From CATQHP01 sp965205595 (GTDB taxonomy: Bacteria > Acidobacteriota > Terriglobia > Bryobacterales > UBA6623), in contig CBDBHI010000012.1 of the NCBI GenBank assembly GCA_965205595.1, positions 310,001-374,000 on the forward strand: 64,000 nucleotides of DNA, read 5' to 3'. This document shows positions 1 to 6,906 of this stretch, in pieces. Below the pieces are notes generated by a model. The model searched no databases, was not told the origin of the DNA, and was given only the letters and a program-made list of their open reading frames with translations. How positions within the stretch are numbered: the stretch's first letter is position 1; every line of letters starts with the position of its first letter. Made by a program: the position numbers and the translations under genes.

Positions 1-87
1 ACGCACCACGTTCATATTCTAGAGCTGAACGGCGAAAGCTTCCGTCTGATCCAGAGCAAGAAGAAGCGGGCTCACTCTTTGGGCTGA
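1..87 (+). CDS. istB: IstB-like ATP-binding helper, C-terminal end only
   Basis: The window opens inside a reading frame that runs 28 codons to a TGA at 85-87. The peptide contains HVHILELNGESFRL followed by a basic tail. This matches the usual C-terminus of IstB, the AAA+ helper ATPase of IS21-family transposition. The rest of the gene, and the istA transposase, lie before the window. Directly downstream is sequence that looks like an IS21 terminal region, which supports the call. The fragment is short, so identification rests on the tail motif and context. Confidence 0.7.
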   Translation, partial: THHVHILELNGESFRLIQSKKKRAHSLG

Positions 88-104
88 CCCACCGGCCACT
101 CGCC

Positions 105-189
105 CGGTTTTCGTGGGACGGCCTCCACTACGCCTGGGCCGCCCTAAAGGGCGACCGCAGGCTCCGTTCCAGCCGTCCCACGAAAACCG
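105..189. repeat. Perfect 18-bp inverted repeat inside the IS21 end
   Basis: Positions 105-122 (cggttttcgtgggacggc) are the exact reverse complement of 172-189, with a 49-bp loop. It lies between the istB stop and the IS terminus, so it could be a transcription terminator or a structural part of the element end. There is no U-tract after either arm, so a terminator role is only a guess. Confidence 0.6.
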
Positions 190-257
190 CTACCCCTTCA
201 CCAACTGGTCTACTTTTGCTCCGCCGAAGTGGTCCAAATTTACTCCGCCCTTGACAC

Positions 258-1736
258 ATGTACGCTCCAGAGGAGTCTGACTGCGCCGTAGTACCTGTGA
301 ACCGACCGAACAAAGAGAGGCAACTCTTGGCGGAGGCCGGGGAGGGAAGGGTGCAGACCAAGGAGAACAGCGAAGGGTCCTACACGAGCCCGACACGGAG
401 CGGGAAAAGAGTGTCCCAAGGACTTGGAGGTGTGCGTCGAACAGCCAAAGAGAGGAGGCAGGAAAGGTTCAGCGCTTTGCTCCACCATCTGAACGTGGAT
501 CAACTACGGGAAAGCTTTTACTCGCTACAGAGAAAAGCCGCGCCTGGAGTCGACGGCGTGACGTGGCGGGAGTACGAGACCGGGCTTGAGGATCGACTGG
601 TCGATCTGCACAGCCGGGTGCATCGGGGTAAGTATCGGGCGCAGCCCTCGCGGAGAGTCTATATCGAGAAGGCCGACGGGCGGCAACGTCCGTTGGGCAT
701 TGCGGCGCTGGAGGACAAGATCGTCCAACAGGCCGTAGTGACGATCCTCAATCAAATCTATGAGGTCGACTTCAAGGGCTTTTCGTACGGGTTTCGACCG
801 GGACGCGGTCCGCATCAGGCGCTCGATGCGCTGTCGGTGGGGATCGAATCCAAGCGCGTGAACTGGGTGTTGGACTGTGATGTGCGGTCGTTCTTCGACA
901 CGGTGTCGCATGAATGGCTGGACAAGTTCATCCGGCACCGCGTGGCCGATTCGAGGGTACTTCGTCTGATCCAGAAATGGCTGAAGGCGGGCATATCCGA
1001 GGAGGGCGAATGGTTGGAGACCAAGGTAGGGACTCCGCAAGGGGCGGTGATTTCACCGCTATTAGCGAATATCTATCTTCATTATGTTTTCGATTTGTGG
1101 GTGGAAGCCTGGCGCAAGAAAGTGGCAACGGGCGACGTGATCGTCGTTCGTTACGCCGACGACATTGTGGTGGGCTTTGAGCACCGGGTGGAAGCGGAAC
1201 GGTTTCGGAGAGAGCTTCAAGAACGTTTCGCCAAGTTCGGTCTGGAACTTCATGCGGGCAAGACGCGGTTGATCGAGTTTGGGCGGTTCGCCGCCCAGAA
1301 CCGGACGAGACGGGGCGAGGGAAAGCCGGCGACCTTCGATTTCTTGGGCTTCACGCATTATTGTGGGAAGCGCAGGAAGACGGGCACGTTTACCGTCTGG
1401 CGCAAGACGGTTAAGAGGCGGATGGTGGCGAAGCTGCATCAGTTGAAGGCAGTTCTGCGTCGCCGGATGCACGAGCCGACGGCGCTGGTCGGGGCCTGGC
1501 TGAAGCGGGTCGTCGAGGGCTTTTACCAATACCACGCGGTTCCGGGCAACTCGGATCGGCTGGCGTTGTTCCAATACCGGCTGCGCATGCTGTGGCGACG
1601 CGTGTTGTTTCGTCGCAGTCAGAAGGGACGCAAGTCCTGGAAGAGACTCAACCGACTGTTGGACCGCTGGATTCCTCGCCCTCGCGTTCTGCATCCTTAT
1701 CCGCCGGAGCGTTTCTACGCCAATCATCCGAGGTAG
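258..1736 (+). CDS. ltrA: Group II intron reverse transcriptase/maturase (copy 1)
   Basis: This 492-residue protein is a bacterial group II intron-encoded protein. The N-terminal leader (about 1-80) precedes the RT palm and fingers. Visible motifs are APGVDG (about residue 95), GFRPGRG (about 180), the RT motif with CDVRSFFDTV (about 207), GTPQGAVISPLLANIYL (about 258) and the catalytic VVRYADDIVV box (about 300). A maturase/thumb region with DFLGFTHY and a GIIM-like basic C-terminus follow. No HNH endonuclease domain is visible after residue 450, so it would rely on replication forks or structured targets. It starts at the ATG immediately after the IS21 terminus, and the same start exists in copy 2. 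Both copies appear to encode the same protein. Without its 5' RNA this copy could act only in trans. Confidence 0.93.
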   Translation: MYAPEESDCAVVPVNRPNKERQLLAEAGEGRVQTKENSEGSYTSPTRSGKRVSQGLGGVRRTAKERRQERFSALLHHLNVDQLRESFYSLQRKAAPGVDGVTWREYETGLEDRLVDLHSRVHRGKYRAQPSRRVYIEKADGRQRPLGIAALEDKIVQQAVVTILNQIYEVDFKGFSYGFRPGRGPHQALDALSVGIESKRVNWVLDCDVRSFFDTVSHEWLDKFIRHRVADSRVLRLIQKWLKAGISEEGEWLETKVGTPQGAVISPLLANIYLHYVFDLWVEAWRKKVATGDVIVVRYADDIVVGFEHRVEAERFRRELQERFAKFGLELHAGKTRLIEFGRFAAQNRTRRGEGKPATFDFLGFTHYCGKRRKTGTFTVWRKTVKRRMVAKLHQLKAVLRRRMHEPTALVGAWLKRVVEGFYQYHAVPGNSDRLALFQYRLRMLWRRVLFRRSQKGRKSWKRLNRLLDRWIPRPRVLHPYPPERFYANHPR

Positions 1737-1809
1737 GAGCCCAGTGCATTAGCAGTGCACGCTGGGATCTGTGCGGGGGGTGCCGGGCGACCGGCATCCC
1801 TACCGCGAT
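1737..1809 (+). ncRNA. Group II intron domains V and VI (copy 1)
   Basis: Directly after the RT stop, gagcccag (1737-1744) pairs with ctgggatc (1762-1769), enclosing a gtgca/tgcac inner stem and a two-base cg bulge. This is the domain V shape, and it includes the AGC triad. A second hairpin from 1771 has a GCGA tetraloop and pairs gcgg...gtgccgg with ccggcatccc...ccgc, leaving A1802 bulged seven nucleotides before the inferred 3' end at 1809 (gat, fitting the AY rule). The bulged A is the expected lariat branch point. Fold read by eye. Confidence 0.75.
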
Positions 1810-2000
1810 AATCGCGGTACGACCGTTTGGGCGAGTTCCGTCTTGGCCGTTGCGAGCCTCAAACGCCCTGTCATTTGAATATTGAGATCGCTGAAAGCTG
1901 CTGATTTATAAAGGCTTTACGAGGTTACTTACGTGTTCTTGAGCTCCCGAGCTCCTACGTGCGTGTCCCCGAGCTCCTCGTTACGTTTGTTAAGGGCTCC
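1810..2000. repeat. Intergenic repeat family R1, copy at the 3' side of intron copy 1
   Basis: The segment after the intron contains cgtttgggcgagttccgt, a gagatcgctgaaagctgctg motif (about 1885-1905), ataaaggctttacgaggtta, then pyrimidine-rich gagctcc and gggctccgtccc blocks. A diverged version follows intron copy 2 (6675-6850), and shorter matches lie at 2083-2125 and 2755-2805. It is non-coding in all frames that I can defend, and it is the target sequence of the introns. Confidence 0.6.
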
Positions 2001-2082
2001 GTCCCGGATCTCCCCCAAAAACGGCCCGTCGGAAGGTTTCTGGTTTCGCTGCGGCGAGAGTCATCCTCCCAATTTCATGAGG

Positions 2083-2125
2083 ATCGAGATCGCTGTACCT
2101 TGCTGGTTTATGGGGTCTTAATTTG
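2083..2125. repeat. Short R1 repeat match
   Basis: The run gagatcgctgtaccttgctg followed by tttatgggg matches the core gagatcgctg(x)aagctgctgatttataaagg of the repeat found after both introns. It sits just downstream of the decayed DUF4160 gene. Only about 40 bp can be recognised. Confidence 0.4.
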
Positions 2126-2154
2126 AGTACTTGCAAGTTCCAAATCTCCAGATC

Positions 2155-2415
2155 TCAGCCGAGCGGTTCGATTTTTCCGGGCGCTTCGCTGCGTTCGGCG
2201 CGCTCCCATGCCGCCATGAGCTCAGCTTGATGCACAACCGCCCATTCGATCAGCAGTCAAAGAGCTCTTGGCGGAAAGGAGCCAGCGAAAACTGAGAGTT
2301 CGCTGATGGAGATTAGAACCTGATAGTCCCCGTAGAAAGCGTGAAAATGAGGCGGCGGGTGGTCGTCGAAGTACATCTTGACGACAATCCCGTAGAAGCG
2401 CGCCAGTTCAGGCAT
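2155..2415 (-). pseudogene. DUF4160 protein with an in-frame UGA
   Basis: Reading down from ATG 2413-2415 gives MPELARFYGIVV, then KMYFDDHPPPHFHA and an FPPRAL stretch. This is the diagnostic N-terminus of DUF4160 (FYGI, MYF-DH-PPHFHA). Codon 53 is TGA (2257-2259). The frame then continues with LLIEWAVVHQAELMAAW and ends in KIEPLG before TGA 2155-2157, again as in the family (87 codons, normal length). The start overlaps the end of the upstream DUF2442 gene by 8 bp, so the two were an operon. The UGA most likely marks a nonsense mutation. Selenocysteine is unlikely, because family members have no conserved Cys at this place as far as I know. Confidence 0.7.
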
Positions 2416-2692
2416 CTACGGGCTGGCGACGGAGGTTGGGGAAAAGATCATCAACCCGCGTGCCGGACACGGTCATATAGATTCGATCAGGATCTAACTC
2501 GATCTCATCGGACCATGCCAAACTGCCACCCGGGCCGACATGAGCCTTCTCGAAAAAGTCGCGACTTTCCCAGGCGCGAAAAATACCCTTGCCAGCCAAG
2601 TTTGAGAGATCGACGACACCGTCGACCCCGTCGTGAAATCTGACCCAAACGGTGAATCCCGATCGGACCTGCGCTGCAACGATCCGATTCAT
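2408..2692 (-). CDS. DUF2442 domain protein
   Basis: The 94-residue product reads VWVRFHDGVDGVVDLS, then GKGIFRAWESRDFFE and DEIELDPDRIYM. This is the layout of DUF2442 (start of beta-strand 'v.f.dG..g.vdl', a central 'F..a.v', and 'ieL.pd.ly'). Small DUF2442 proteins are commonly encoded next to DUF4160 proteins, as here, and are often suspected to form a toxin-antitoxin-like or regulatory pair. The biochemical role is unknown. The partner is broken by a UGA, so this gene may be a survivor of a decayed module. Confidence 0.75.
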   Translation of the reverse strand: MNRIVAAQVRSGFTVWVRFHDGVDGVVDLSNLAGKGIFRAWESRDFFEKAHVGPGGSLAWSDEIELDPDRIYMTVSGTRVDDLFPNLRRQPVDA

Positions 2693-2724
2693 GCGGTAAG
2701 TCTAGCAACGAATTGGTTGCCTGT

Positions 2725-3077
2725 CCTATTGGGCGTGGCTACTCGGCTATTTTATGAACATTGAGATCGCTGTAAACTATTGACGGCATAAAGGTTTCGC
2801 GTATTGCGTGCGACTCCCGGAATGCATGCGTCGAATTCGGGCGCTGTCCCCTATTCCGCCCCGTTCCGTCTTGGCCTTGGCCGGATTTGGCCGGTTTTCG
2901 CTAAAAATCGCCGGCCGGGGCGACCCGCCAGACTTACTTTTTGAATTCCGTCAAACTCTACAAAGCAGAGCGGGGAAACTCCTCGCGTGCTCATCCGATT
3001 CGGTCCCCTGGCCGCATCATGAATGCTGCCCGGTGGCCGGATTTGGCAGGGTTTCTGTGAAATTTCGAGCCTCCTTC
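2725..3077. repeat. Gene-free stretch with R1 repeat remnant and a GGCCGGATTTGGC direct repeat
   Basis: I see no credible gene here. At 2755-2805 there is a degenerate R1 match (attgagatcgctgtaaac, then cataaaggttt). A second motif, ggccggatttggc, occurs at about 2879 and again at about 3036, each followed by a ttt-rich segment (ggttttcgctaaaaatc and gggtttctgtgaaattt). Around 2890-2920 the arms ggccgg...ccggcc can form a stem. The segment ends at the border of the 1.6-kb IS. Confidence 0.45.
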
Positions 3078-4653
3078 CTCTTTTCCAATTGAAAGATGAG
3101 CCTGAAGGAGAGAGGCGAAGCAGCTGCGGGTTGAGGGGGATTATAGCGTGAGTTGAGGTCGGCGGCTACAGCTATTTGTGGCTTCGTAGGGCGGGGTGAG
3201 GGGGATTGCATAAGGGGGAAGGGGCGGCAGCCCCAGTCCCCCTTTGCAGCCATCCCAGGCGAGACCCCACGGCCGTCTTCGGACGTGGGCCGGAGGAGCC
3301 GACAACGCCTCGGGTCGGGGCGTTGTCTAGCGCGTGCGCCAGCAGATCGCGAGGTCTTTGCAGACGCGTTGCAGTTCGTTGCGCTGAGCGTCGAGTTGCT
3401 CGGCAAACTCGGTGTCGGAACAAGTGTCCGCTCGCGCTTGGAGCTTCTTGAGCGAGCGATCCGCGCGCAGGCCGCGCTGCTCGGCGGGCAGGCTGAGCAG
3501 CTTTTCCCACGGCGTGCTCCACTCGGCGTACACCTTGCGCAACTTGCCGCGGCGGTCTCGGCGCTCGCTGGCGAAAGCGCATGGGCGATGAAAATTCAAG
3601 TACGGGTTGAGCCACTGGCGGTAGAAGGTGTCGATCGCCTGCGTCGCTTCCGAGGGCAAAAACTGGTAGCCCATCCACTTGCGCACCACCGCGCCGTTCT
3701 TGGTTTCGACCAAGGCATTGTCGTTCGAACGGCGCGCGCGAGACTTCGTAAATTCAATTCGCAACTTCTCGAGCAGTTTAGCGGTTTGATGGTTGACGAA
3801 TTCGCTGCCATTGTCGGAGTGAAAGCCGCGAACGATAAATGGAAATTGTTCCAAAAGGCCTTCCAGCAAGGGAATGAGGTGGTTTTCGTTGATGCGTTGG
3901 ACGCAGCCGACGGCCTGCCACTGCGTCACTTCGTCGACCACGTTGATGCTGTAGGCGCCTTTTTCACCTTCCTGTTCGGGCGAGTGCACGGTGTCGATGC
4001 GCAGGTAGCCCGGACGTCCTCGCGGCTCGGGTTGGCGGCGTTCGCCGATCGCCACGGGTGTCGGTCGAGTCTTGTCGAGATGCAAACTGTGTCGCCGGTA
4101 GACGGCGCGTTTGCGCAAGTTGTAGAGGTGTCCCACCGACAGTTCGGCAAGGCGTTCGAACTCCTTGCGGTTGTAGATTTGGAACTCGCGCTGGAGAATG
4201 CGACGCGTCGCCGGCCCGGAGAGACGTTGCTGTACTTGGTCGACATGCGCCAGGAGAACGATGTCGGCGCGGCTGTACTTGGTGGGGAAGCGGCGCCTTC
4301 GATAGGCTGTCGGCCGAACGCACTTTTCGCGCAAAAACTGCCCGATGAGGCGAGTCAATTGGGCGCGGCTTAAGCCGGTTAGCTTGCTCAGGAAGCGTCT
4401 CAACAATCCTTTAACCGAGCGCTTCTGGTCGGCATAATGATGCCTCTTCAGGACGCCTTCGACGAGCGCGTATTTATCCGCTCGACTTCCGGCCTGGAAC
4501 TCGACGGACCCACACCCGTCGAGAAAACTCTCGATCTCATCGAGACTCACTGATTCGGCTTGCTGCACGGCGACTCCCATCGCCCGCAGTTTGCCTGTTC
4601 CTAATCGACCTTGCCCAAATTACCTCCAGGCTCATCTTGTATTGGACAAGACG
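3078..4653 (-). mobile_element. 1.6-kb DDE insertion sequence, copy A
   Basis: The element is bounded by related ends. On the plus strand it begins ctcttttccaattgaaagat (3078) and ends atcttgtattggacaagacg (4653). The terminal inverted repeats share ccaat and agatgagcctg. Flanks are ccttc (3073-3077) and ccttg (4654-4658), an imperfect 5-bp target duplication. The same element occurs at 42554-44161 with a clean 5-bp duplication, which fixed the boundaries. A G/C-rich hairpin, cgacccgaggcgttgtc-type, follows the transposase stop. Inside is one transposase gene on the minus strand. Confidence 0.85.
3327..4580 (-). CDS. Integrase-core (rve-type) DDE transposase, copy A
   Basis: This 417-residue protein has an N-terminal helical DNA-binding region (about 1-150, with LSRAQLTRLIGQF) and a retroviral-integrase-type catalytic core. 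The acidic triad is visible as RIDTVHS (about residue 205), FHSDNGSEF (about 268) and NALVETKNG (about 303), with D-D-35-E spacing. It resembles IS3/IS481-superfamily transposases, but I cannot place the exact IS family. Compared with copy B (42658-43911), residues 1 to about 160 differ at many positions, while the remaining 257 residues are identical. Expression would come from a promoter within the right end (4580-4653). Confidence 0.9.
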   Translation of the reverse strand: MGVAVQQAESVSLDEIESFLDGCGSVEFQAGSRADKYALVEGVLKRHHYADQKRSVKGLLRRFLSKLTGLSRAQLTRLIGQFLREKCVRPTAYRRRRFPTKYSRADIVLLAHVDQVQQRLSGPATRRILQREFQIYNRKEFERLAELSVGHLYNLRKRAVYRRHSLHLDKTRPTPVAIGERRQPEPRGRPGYLRIDTVHSPEQEGEKGAYSINVVDEVTQWQAVGCVQRINENHLIPLLEGLLEQFPFIVRGFHSDNGSEFVNHQTAKLLEKLRIEFTKSRARRSNDNALVETKNGAVVRKWMGYQFLPSEATQAIDTFYRQWLNPYLNFHRPCAFASERRDRRGKLRKVYAEWSTPWEKLLSLPAEQRGLRADRSLKKLQARADTCSDTEFAEQLDAQRNELQRVCKDLAICWRTR

Positions 4654-5122
4654 CCTTGCAGGGCTTTCCGCACCCTCCAGGTATAGTGTAAGGCCCGTGT
4701 ATCCGATTTTCGACCGACCGTATCGCTAGGTTGCTGATTTCAAAGGGAAAAGAAATTTCAAGAGCGCCGGGATAAACCGGCATGTTGTTGGGAATGAAAG
4801 AGTCCTACAAGGAAGGAGTTAGCGAGCCACCTTGGCCCCGAGTTTTGCGGACGGCGTCGCGAGGCGACGGTCGAAGCGTAAACAGGGGTGCCGGCGGGCC
4901 GGGCTATTGAGCTTCGAAAATTCTTGTCTCAGGGCGCCGACCACGTTTGAAAGATGGGAAGGCAACACGGGCGTTCGCGTGATTCGCGAGTGGACGTCCG
5001 GCCCTGCGTAGTCTGAGAACCTGAGCACGTCGAGAAACAACATGCACGAGAACCGGGAGACCTCTGGAGTGTCTCGAGCTGATCGAGACCGGTCCGAGAA
5101 GGCGCTAAGCCGAACGGCGGGC

Positions 5123-6601
5123 ATGTACGCTCCAGAGGAGTCTGACTGCGCCGTAGTACCTGTGAACCGACCGAACAAAGAGAGGCAACTCTTGGCGGAG
5201 GCCGGGGAGGGAAGGGTGCAGACCAAGGAGAACAGCGAAGGGTCCTACACGAGCCCGACACGGAGCGGGAAAAGAGTGTCCCAAGGACTTGGAGGTGTGC
5301 GTCGAACAGCCAAAGAGAGGAGGCAGGAAAGGTTCAGCGCTTTGCTCCACCATCTGAACGTGGATCAACTACGGGAAAGCTTTTACTCGCTACAGAGAAA
5401 AGCCGCGCCTGGAGTCGACGGCGTGACGTGGCGGGAGTACGAGACCGGGCTTGAGGATCGACTGGTCGATCTGCACAGCCGGGTGCATCGGGGTAAGTAT
5501 CGGGCGCAGCCCTCGCGGAGAGTCTATATCGAGAAGGCCGACGGGCGGCAACGTCCGTTGGGCATTGCGGCGCTGGAGGACAAGATCGTCCAACAGGCCG
5601 TAGTGACGATCCTCAATCAAATCTATGAGGTCGACTTCAAGGGCTTTTCGTACGGGTTTCGACCGGGACGCGGTCCGCATCAGGCGCTCGATGCGCTGTC
5701 GGTGGGGATCGAATCCAAGCGCGTGAACTGGGTGTTGGACTGTGATGTGCGGTCGTTCTTCGACACGGTGTCGCATGAATGGCTGGACAAGTTCATCCGG
5801 CACCGCGTGGCCGATTCGAGGGTACTTCGTCTGATCCAGAAATGGCTGAAGGCGGGCATATCCGAGGAGGGCGAATGGTTGGAGACCAAGGTAGGGACTC
5901 CGCAAGGGGCGGTGATTTCACCGCTATTAGCGAATATCTATCTTCATTATGTTTTCGATTTGTGGGTGGAAGCCTGGCGCAAGAAAGTGGCAACGGGCGA
6001 CGTGATCGTCGTTCGTTACGCCGACGACATTGTGGTGGGCTTTGAGCACCGGGTGGAAGCGGAACGGTTTCGGAGAGAGCTTCAAGAACGTTTCGCCAAG
6101 TTCGGTCTGGAACTTCATGCGGGCAAGACGCGGTTGATCGAGTTTGGGCGGTTCGCCGCCCAGAACCGGACGAGACGGGGCGAGGGAAAGCCGGCGACCT
6201 TCGATTTCTTGGGCTTCACGCATTATTGTGGGAAGCGCAGGAAGACGGGCACGTTTACCGTCTGGCGCAAGACGGTTAAGAGGCGGATGGTGGCGAAGCT
6301 GCATCAGTTGAAGGCAGTTCTGCGTCGCCGGATGCACGAGCCGACGGCGCTGGTCGGGGCCTGGCTGAAGCGGGTCGTCGAGGGCTTTTACCAATACCAC
6401 GCGGTTCCGGGCAACTCGGATCGGCTGGCGTTGTTCCAATACCGGCTGCGCATGCTGTGGCGACGCGTGTTGTTTCGTCGCAGTCAGAAGGGACGCAAGT
6501 CCTGGAAGAGACTCAACCGACTGTTGGACCGCTGGATTCCTCGCCCTCGCGTTCTGCATCCTTATCCGCCGGAGCGTTTCTACGCCAATCATCCGAGGTA
6601 G
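5123..6601 (+). CDS. ltrA: Group II intron reverse transcriptase/maturase (copy 2)
   Basis: The sequence appears identical to the RT at 258-1736: YADD catalytic box, GTPQGAVISP motif, maturase region and no endonuclease domain. The frame stays open upstream to an ATG at 5042, giving 27 extra residues. I prefer 5123 because the protein then begins MYAPEESD as related maturases do, and because copy 1 retains only that start. Here the ORF sits inside a complete intron RNA (domain IV position), so this copy can be autonomous. Its protein should bind and splice its own RNA and could also mobilise other copies. Confidence 0.92.
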   Translation: MYAPEESDCAVVPVNRPNKERQLLAEAGEGRVQTKENSEGSYTSPTRSGKRVSQGLGGVRRTAKERRQERFSALLHHLNVDQLRESFYSLQRKAAPGVDGVTWREYETGLEDRLVDLHSRVHRGKYRAQPSRRVYIEKADGRQRPLGIAALEDKIVQQAVVTILNQIYEVDFKGFSYGFRPGRGPHQALDALSVGIESKRVNWVLDCDVRSFFDTVSHEWLDKFIRHRVADSRVLRLIQKWLKAGISEEGEWLETKVGTPQGAVISPLLANIYLHYVFDLWVEAWRKKVATGDVIVVRYADDIVVGFEHRVEAERFRRELQERFAKFGLELHAGKTRLIEFGRFAAQNRTRRGEGKPATFDFLGFTHYCGKRRKTGTFTVWRKTVKRRMVAKLHQLKAVLRRRMHEPTALVGAWLKRVVEGFYQYHAVPGNSDRLALFQYRLRMLWRRVLFRRSQKGRKSWKRLNRLLDRWIPRPRVLHPYPPERFYANHPR

Positions 6602-6674
6602 GAGCCCAGTGCATTAGCAGTGCACGCTGGGATCTGTGCGGGGGGTGCCGGGCGACCGGCATCCCTACCGCGAT
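6602..6674 (+). ncRNA. Group II intron domains V and VI (copy 2)
   Basis: Same sequence and fold as 1737-1809: domain V stem gagcccag/ctgggatc with AGC triad and cg bulge, then a GCGA-capped domain VI stem with bulged A6667 seven nucleotides from the 3' end (gat at 6672-6674). Sequence identity between the two loci breaks two bases later, which fits an intron-exon junction here. Confidence 0.75.
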
Positions 6675-6850
6675 AACCGCAGGACGGTCGTTTGGGCGGG
6701 TTCCGTATTGGCCGTTGCGAGACGCAATCGTCCTGTCATTTGAACATAGAGATCGCTGGAAGCTGCTGATTCATAAAGGCTTTACGAGGTTACGTGCGTG
6801 TTTCCGAGCTCCTCGGGCTCCTCGTTACGTTTGTTAAGGGCTCCGTCCCC
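6675..6850. repeat. Intergenic repeat family R1, copy after intron copy 2
   Basis: This segment aligns with 1810-2000 at roughly 85 percent by eye: cgtttgggcgggttccgt, gccgttgcgag, gagatcgctggaagctgctg, cataaaggctttacgaggtt, then gagctcctcg and tgttaagggctccgtccc. Two introns therefore entered two diverged copies of the same non-coding repeat at the same point. A C-rich tail (to about 6880) precedes the end of the next gene. Confidence 0.6.
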
Positions 6851-6906
6851 TCGGCCCCCGTCCCCTCGCCCCCCCCACGACTACTAGTGTGAGACGAAGC
6901 GAATTT

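Larger units (their letters stand above)
1..256 (+). mobile_element. Right end of an IS21-family insertion sequence
   Basis: After the istB stop the sequence has two spaced copies of a motif, tggtctacttttgctccgcc near 208 and tggtccaaatttactccgcc near 230, then ends ttgaca at 251-256. IS21 elements carry repeated transposase-binding motifs inside their ends and terminate in ...ACA. From 257 onward the sequence is identical to the interior of the intact group II intron at 5122. The IS therefore inserted into, or recombined with, an intron copy, and the 256/257 junction is its edge. The left end of the element is outside the window. Confidence 0.75.
257..1809 (+). mobile_element. Group II intron copy 1, 5'-truncated by IS21
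   Basis: This stretch appears identical to 5122-6674 of the complete intron. It contains the whole reverse transcriptase ORF and domains V and VI, but the entire 5' RNA region (domain I, with exon-binding sites) is absent, because the IS21 element abuts position 257. It cannot self-splice as it stands. The 3' end is placed at 1809 from the domain VI fold and from the point where the two copies begin to diverge (just after 1811). Confidence 0.85.
4762..6674 (+). mobile_element. Group II intron copy 2, apparently complete
   Basis: The 5' end is placed at 4762 (gagcgccgggat, a variant of the usual GTGCG start). The next stem, gccgg...ccggc, is domain I-like, and the block ggaatgaaagagtcctac... 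with gttagcgagcc and gggctattgagc is typical of the region before the ORF in these introns. A putative EBS1, tttgaaa (4946-4952), is complementary to the last exon bases (tttcaa) plus one. Domain V starts at 6602 and domain VI ends at 6674, with branch A6667. Length is 1913 nt. An uninterrupted relative of the joined exons exists at 37640-37670, which independently supports both boundaries. Confidence 0.85.

Noticed and set aside
1062..1727. 221-codon antisense ORF within the reverse transcriptase (also 5927-6592)
   Set aside because: Shadow of the RT gene; the sense strand carries all RT motifs.
2257..2259. In-frame UGA as a selenocysteine codon in DUF4160
   Set aside because: The family is not known for Cys/Sec at this position and the neighbourhood is decayed; nonsense mutation is simpler. 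Kept only as a test in the findings.
3153..4373. Long plus-strand ORF (406 codons) opposite transposase A
   Set aside because: It is the antisense frame of the transposase, biased by codon usage, with no domain of its own; the same shadow occurs opposite copy B.
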